Shown here one piece after another: positions 6,646 to 9,974 of a DNA stretch of 9,974 bases. Source of the stretch: an uncultured Mesorhizobium sp. (GTDB taxonomy: Bacteria; Pseudomonadota; Alphaproteobacteria; Rhizobiales; Rhizobiaceae); the NCBI GenBank assembly GCA_950071955.1, contig CATMOC010000095.1, positions 1 through 9,974 on the forward strand. The letters are read 5' to 3'. Under the pieces are notes generated by a model. The model made no database searches and was not told the DNA's origin. It saw nothing but the letters and a program-made list of their open reading frames with translations. Position 1 is the stretch's first letter. Each line of letters opens with the position of its first letter. A program made the position numbers and the translations under genes.

Positions 6646-7560
6646 CTAGAGGTTCGCCAGTTCCCGCTTGAAGACTTGCGCGAGGAAATCGACGAAAAGC
6701 CGCAGCTTGAAGGATGTCTGGCGACTGGCCGGAAACACCGCGTAGACGCCGTTCTCGAAGTCCACGTGGCTGACCTTGTAGCCGGGCAGCAGGCGCACGA
6801 GCTGGCCATCGGCGAGTTCGCGGTGCACCGCCCAGTCCGGAAGCAGCGCGATGCCGACGTCGGCCTTGGCCAGTACCACCAGCGCGTAGCCGAAATCCGT
6901 CTGCACGGAGCCGCGCACCGGTACCTCGTCGATGCGCTTTTCGGCGTCCATGAAGCGCCAGACCGTCGTGCCGAGGTTGATCCGGTAGGTCAGGCAATTG
7001 TGGTCGCGCAGGTCCTGCGGCGAGTAGATCGGAGGCCGATCCTTGAGATAGGCCCGGGTGGCGACCGCGACCCGTTCGCTGCCGGTGAGCTTTCGGGCGA
7101 TCAGCGAGGAATCCTCGAGTTTGCCGATGCGGATGTCGACGTCGACGCCCTGGTCCATCACCGGGGCGATGTTGTTGGATAAAACGATGTCGATCCGGAT
7201 GTCGGGATACTGCGCCATGAATTCATGCAGATGAGGCAGGATGATCAGCTGTCCCACGAGCATGCGCGTATGCACGCGCAGCACCCCCTCCGGCTTGGTC
7301 TGGAGCTGGGTGACGCTGCGGTTGGCCTCCGCCAGCTGCTGCAGGATCTGCTCGACCTGCGCATAGTAGAGTTCGCCTGCCTCCGTCAGTGCCAGGGCGC
7401 GGCTCGAGCGCTTCAGGAGCTGCGTGCCGAGTTGCTCCTCGAGCGAGGTGATATGGCGCGAGATCGAGGCCGGGGAACTCCCGAGCAGCCGCCCCGCGCC
7501 CGAGAGACTGCCCTGCTGGACAGCGCTGACGAAGGACCGCAAGGTCTGTACCCATTCCAT
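6646..7560 (-). CDS. LysR-family transcriptional regulator, CrgA-like
   Basis: This 304-residue regulator has the normal LysR length. The N-terminal winged helix-turn-helix spans about residues 4-61 (LRSFVSAVQQGSLSGAGRLL, then SSPASISRHITSLEEQLG and LLKRSSRALALTEAG), followed by a helix to about 88 and an effector-binding type 2 periplasmic fold at about 90-295 (PEGVLRVHTRMLVGQLIILP, DVDIRIGKLEDSSLIARKL, DVGIALLPDWAV). These sequences resemble the CrgA-like subgroup. It starts at ATG 7560 with a weak GGACGG upstream. It is divergent from the MaoC/CoA-transferase operon across 172 bp containing a clear inverted repeat, the classic LysR arrangement, so it probably regulates both itself and that operon. 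The effector is unknown; a CoA ester or free acid of the pathway is a reasonable guess. Confidence 0.93.
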   Translation of the reverse strand: MEWVQTLRSFVSAVQQGSLSGAGRLLGSSPASISRHITSLEEQLGTQLLKRSSRALALTEAGELYYAQVEQILQQLAEANRSVTQLQTKPEGVLRVHTRMLVGQLIILPHLHEFMAQYPDIRIDIVLSNNIAPVMDQGVDVDIRIGKLEDSSLIARKLTGSERVAVATRAYLKDRPPIYSPQDLRDHNCLTYRINLGTTVWRFMDAEKRIDEVPVRGSVQTDFGYALVVLAKADVGIALLPDWAVHRELADGQLVRLLPGYKVSHVDFENGVYAVFPASRQTSFKLRLFVDFLAQVFKRELANL

Positions 7561-7612
7561 TTCAGCCGTCCGAAGCCTGCATTCCGTTTGAGGTCAGCTA
7601 CAATATCCCGGT

Positions 7613-7637
7613 TATCTTTTCAATTTCCGAAAAGATA
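7613..7637. promoter_or_regulatory. Putative LysR operator, 9-bp inverted repeat
   Basis: TATCTTTTC (7613-7621) and GAAAAGATA (7629-7637) are perfect inverted arms with a seven-base spacer, in the intergenic region between the LysR gene and the divergent hotdog operon. T-N11-A dyads, the LysR-box pattern, are contained within it (for example 7618 to 7630). It lies 53 bases upstream of the LysR start and 96 bases before the ATG at 7733. Function is inferred from position and symmetry. Confidence 0.6.
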
Positions 7638-7732
7638 GCCTGTGCCCACTGTGCGTTCAGGCGTTGTTGGCAGCGTGTTAGGTCTGCGTGCGCAAGCCGC
7701 CGGGGAGCGGCGGCGAGGTGGAGGACACGAGT

Positions 7733-8176
7733 ATGGCGACAGGCGGCGTTGTGAGCGATCTCGACAAGGGCGACGTGCTCGGTCCGGTCGAATACACGCT
7801 GAGCCCATTCGTGGTGCGCGAGTACTCGCATGCGGTCGAGATGCACCACCCCTGCTTCCAGGGGCGCGAGGGCGATCTCGTCATGCCGCCCACGCTGATC
7901 CACCTCGACAAGCTGCGCCTCTATAAGCACGCCTGTCCGGGCGGAACGGGTCCCAGCGCCCGCATCCATTTCGAATACAACGTGGAGGTGTTCGAGCCGG
8001 TCCGCGTCGGTGACCGCCTGAGCGTGCGCGGCGAGATCACGGACCGCTACCAGAAGAACGGCCGCGACTACGTGGTGCTCCAGATGGAACTGACCAACGT
8101 TGCGACCGGCCGTCTCGTGGTGCGCTACGTCGATCGGGTGATTCTGGCCTATCGCTCCGCCGAAAAAGCCGCGTGA
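7733..8176 (+). CDS. MaoC-like/FAS1-type hotdog-fold dehydratase subunit (first of a pair)
   Basis: This 147-residue protein resembles the N-terminal hotdog half of MaoC/FAS1-type dehydratases: GDVLGPVEYTLSPFVVREYS (13-32), MPPTLIHLDKLRLY (51-64), IHFEYNVEVFEPVRVGDRLS (78-97), and strands ending RYVDRVILAYR (131-141). The typical hydratase-2 catalytic motif (D-x-N-P-x-H) is absent here. The start ATG 7733 is preferred because GGAGGA lies seven bases upstream; a GTG at 7688 in the same frame has no such site. It is the first gene of the LysR-divergent operon and lies 11 bases before an equally long second hotdog protein. By analogy with two-subunit MaoC hydratases (for example ChsH1/ChsH2), the two products probably form a heteromer acting on an acyl-CoA; the substrate is unknown. 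Confidence 0.82.
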   Translation: MATGGVVSDLDKGDVLGPVEYTLSPFVVREYSHAVEMHHPCFQGREGDLVMPPTLIHLDKLRLYKHACPGGTGPSARIHFEYNVEVFEPVRVGDRLSVRGEITDRYQKNGRDYVVLQMELTNVATGRLVVRYVDRVILAYRSAEKAA

Positions 8177-8187
8177 GGAGAACCGAG

Positions 8188-8631
8188 ATGCACGCCGAAA
8201 AGCTCGAGCCGGGTTCGGAGTTCTCGCTGCCGCCGCGTCCGATGACGCGCGAGCGCATGCGCTGGTACGTCGATGCGCAGCCTACCATCGCCGCAGACGA
8301 CGGCAGGATCCACACCCAGGAACCCACCATCCACGACGACGACGAGTATGCGCGCAAGCAGGGGCTGCCGGGCATCATCGCCGACGGGATGATATCCACC
8401 AACTGGATCCTTGGCCTTTTGATCGACGTCTACGGCCCAGACGTGGCGGGCCGCTGCAAGCTGCGGACGAAGTACGTCGCGCCGATCTACGAGGACCAGA
8501 TCGTCGTCACGCGCGCCCGCGTCACCGCGGTGGAGCCGTCGGGCGAGGGGAAGGCCTGCCGACTGGACGTCTGGTGCGAGGACGACGCCGGAACCAAGCT
8601 GACGACTGGCGAAGCCACGGTGTTCGTCTGA
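8188..8631 (+). CDS. MaoC-like hotdog-fold (de)hydratase subunit (second of a pair)
   Basis: This 147-residue protein has the layout of a MaoC/R-hydratase-like domain: PMTRERMRWYVDAQP (18-32), PTIHDDDEYARKQGLPGIIA (46-65) and IADGMISTNWI (64-74), corresponding to the hydratase-2 region [NP-x-H-x-D...A...G-x-P-x-x-A-x-GM], then C-terminal strands CKLRTKYVAPIYEDQIVVTR and GEATVFV. His49 matches the catalytic His, but the residue five before it, normally Asp, is Gln44. The start is ATG 8188, with AGGAG that overlaps the upstream TGA; a GTG at 8173 is less likely. It sits between the first hotdog gene and the CoA-transferase gene. Probably it supplies the catalytic His of a hotdog heteromer acting on an enoyl- or hydroxyacyl-CoA. 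Confidence 0.82.
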   Translation: MHAEKLEPGSEFSLPPRPMTRERMRWYVDAQPTIAADDGRIHTQEPTIHDDDEYARKQGLPGIIADGMISTNWILGLLIDVYGPDVAGRCKLRTKYVAPIYEDQIVVTRARVTAVEPSGEGKACRLDVWCEDDAGTKLTTGEATVFV

Positions 8632-8679
8632 TGCCGCGCACCGGCACGAGCGAATGACGACTGCCGCCGGGAATGTCAA

Positions 8680-9864
8680 ATGAGTGAGGTTCTTCAGGGT
8701 ATCCGCGTCCTCGACCTGTCGCGCATTTTCGCGGGACCGGATTCGGCCCAGATGCTGGGCGATCTGGGCGCGGACGTGATCAAGGTCGAAAGTCCCAAGG
8801 GCGGTGACGAATGCCGCTATCTGGGCGTGACCAAGGAGGAACTCGAAAAGATCGGCGCGCCGAGCCCGTCCTTCCGCTCCTTCAACCGCAACAAGCGCTC
8901 GATCGTTCTCGATCTGGCGACCGACACCGGGCGCGACGCGGTGCGACGCCTGATGCTGCGGTCGGACGTCGTGCTGAACAACTTTCGGCCGGGCACCATG
9001 GAGCGCTGGGGCATCGGCTACGACGATCTCTGCGCCGAGCATCCCGGAATGATCTATTGCGACTTCCACGCCTACGGGCCGGTCGGGCCGCTCGCCGACA
9101 TCGGCGCCAACGATCTCGCGCTGCAGGCGCATTCCGGCCTGATGAGCATCACCGGCGAGGAGGGCGGGCCACCGGCGCGGGCAGGCAGCGCCATCGTCGA
9201 CCTGCACGCGAGCCTCGCGATCGTCAGCGGCGTGCTCGCCGCGCTGTTCCACCGCGAGCGCACGGGTGAGGGGCAGCGGCTCGACACGTCCCTGCTGCTC
9301 TCATCCGCGCATCTGATGAGCTATTTCTACCAGGACTACTGGCTGACCGGAAACGAGCACAAGCGAATGGGCACCGCCAATCATCTGAGCGTGCCCAACC
9401 AGGCCTTCCCCGCCAATGACGGTTACGTCGTCATCATCGCCCCGTCCGACGAGATGTGGCGGCGGCTCGCCGCCGCGCTCGATCCCGAGACGCTCGGCGT
9501 GGAGGCCTTCAGGACGGCCTCGGAACGGCTGCGCCTGCGCAAGGACGTGGTCGAAGCGATATCGGCCGTTACGCGCCGCCTCGGCAAGCACGAGATCCAC
9601 GACAAGCTGAGCCGTGCGAAGGTGAACGTGTCGATCGTCAACGGCATCGCCGAGGCAACCGAGCATCCGCAACTCGAGGCCGTAGGAGGCATCTTCCACC
9701 ACGGCGACGGGGAGCGCTATGTCGGGACGCCGTTCCGGCTGCATAAATCGCCAGGCCGGATGAGCCGCGGCTATCCCGGGCTGGGCGAGCACTCGGCCGA
9801 GATACTTTCGGAAGCGGGCTTCTCCGAGGCGGAGATCGAGGAACTGTCGGGAGTGCGGAAATGA
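8680..9864 (+). CDS. Family III CoA-transferase (CaiB/BaiF)
   Basis: This 394-residue protein has the normal family length and motifs: N-terminal IRVLDLSRIFAGPDSAQMLG (8-27), DLGADVIKVESPKGGDECRY (28-47), FNRNKRSIVLDL (68-79), VLNNFRPGTMERWGIGYDDL (98-117), LALQAHSGLMSITGE (146-160) and the active-site Asp174 in AGSAIVDLHASLA. It moves CoA between carboxylic acids through an Asp-acyl anhydride and Asp-CoA intermediate; relatives also include acyl-CoA racemases, which share the fold. The C-terminal RLGKHEIHDKL region and YVGTPFRLHKSPG are usual for the family. It starts at ATG 8680, 48 bases after the hotdog gene with a weak ribosome site, and its TGA overlaps the next start (ATGA). CoA donor and acceptor are unknown. 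Confidence 0.93.
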   Translation: MSEVLQGIRVLDLSRIFAGPDSAQMLGDLGADVIKVESPKGGDECRYLGVTKEELEKIGAPSPSFRSFNRNKRSIVLDLATDTGRDAVRRLMLRSDVVLNNFRPGTMERWGIGYDDLCAEHPGMIYCDFHAYGPVGPLADIGANDLALQAHSGLMSITGEEGGPPARAGSAIVDLHASLAIVSGVLAALFHRERTGEGQRLDTSLLLSSAHLMSYFYQDYWLTGNEHKRMGTANHLSVPNQAFPANDGYVVIIAPSDEMWRRLAAALDPETLGVEAFRTASERLRLRKDVVEAISAVTRRLGKHEIHDKLSRAKVNVSIVNGIAEATEHPQLEAVGGIFHHGDGERYVGTPFRLHKSPGRMSRGYPGLGEHSAEILSEAGFSEAEIEELSGVRK

Positions 9865-9974
9865 ACGCAGCCGCGGGTGGGGCGTCGGGTCTCGACGCCA
9901 TGATGCGCGCGCGCAGCGTCGCCGTGATCGGGGCCTCCTCGGACGCGGTGAAGATCGGCGGCAAGCCGGTTGCG
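9861..9974 (+). CDS. NDP-forming acyl-CoA synthetase, CoA-binding domain (5' fragment)
   Basis: Only the first 38 codons lie before the right edge. The start ATG overlaps the CoA-transferase stop by four bases (ATGA). The N-terminus LDAMMRARSVAVIGASSDAV then KIGGKPVA is the Rossmann CoA-binding opening of the acetyl-/acyl-CoA synthetase (ADP- or NDP-forming) family, with Gly-Ala-Ser in the nucleotide-binding turn. Such enzymes interconvert an acyl-CoA plus NDP and phosphate with a free acid plus CoA and NTP through a phosphohistidine intermediate. Its place after a CaiB-type transferase suggests either a second route of CoA activation or recovery of ATP from the pathway's acyl-CoA product. 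The length and the catalytic His cannot be judged from this piece. Confidence 0.85.
   Translation, partial: MNAAAGGASGLDAMMRARSVAVIGASSDAVKIGGKPVA

Noticed and set aside
8630..8656. An eight-codon open frame overlapping the stop of the second hotdog gene (TGATG)
   Set aside because: It is too short, has no ribosome site or conservation evidence, and is expected by chance.
8149..9252. A 367-codon open frame antisense to the hotdog and CoA-transferase genes
   Set aside because: It lies opposite well-supported genes, lacks any recognisable motif and has the composition expected of a high-GC antisense shadow.

Overview
The window looks like chromosomal DNA of a high-GC alphaproteobacterium, probably of the Hyphomicrobiales/Rhizobiales type. 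The evidence is general protein character, strong codon bias and dense operons with ATGA/TGATG overlaps; no marker gene is present, so the taxon is inferred. Nearly all of it is protein-coding. I see no tRNA, rRNA, CRISPR array, insertion sequence, phage or plasmid gene, and no gene-free stretch longer than about 240 bases.

Layout. (1) Positions 1-4022, minus strand: a complete branched-chain/hydrophobic amino-acid-type (HAAT, Liv) ABC importer operon in transcription order livG ATPase, livH permease, livM permease, periplasmic binding protein, livF ATPase; livF runs off the left edge. (2) Positions 4023-4259: a 237-bp divergent control region with clustered TTTGCAAA-like boxes around a 15-bp perfect palindrome, and several short palindromes on the livG side. 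(3) Positions 4260-5914, plus strand: a metallo-beta-lactamase-fold hydrolase translationally coupled to an alpha/beta-fold hydrolase whose nucleophile position holds Ala instead of Ser. (4) Positions 5996-6526, minus strand: a small RibD-C/dihydrofolate-reductase-like protein. (5) Positions 6646-7560, minus strand: a CrgA-like LysR regulator, divergent from (6) positions 7733-9974, plus strand: two MaoC/hotdog-fold proteins of equal length, a family III (CaiB/BaiF) CoA-transferase, and the start of an NDP-forming acyl-CoA synthetase.

Taken together this reads as an accessory catabolic locus. An importer of the Liv class would take up a small carboxylate, amide or amino-acid-like compound, two hydrolases could open an ester or lactone, CoA would be attached by the CoA-transferase and/or the acyl-CoA synthetase, and the hotdog pair could hydrate or dehydrate an enoyl-CoA-type intermediate. 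The LysR protein probably controls the right-hand operon through a 9-bp inverted repeat in the 172-bp gap between them. The substrate cannot be read from the sequence. The most unusual points are the Ser-to-Ala hydrolase, the TTTGCAAA-type operator cluster, and the hotdog pair lacking the usual hydratase-2 Asp.
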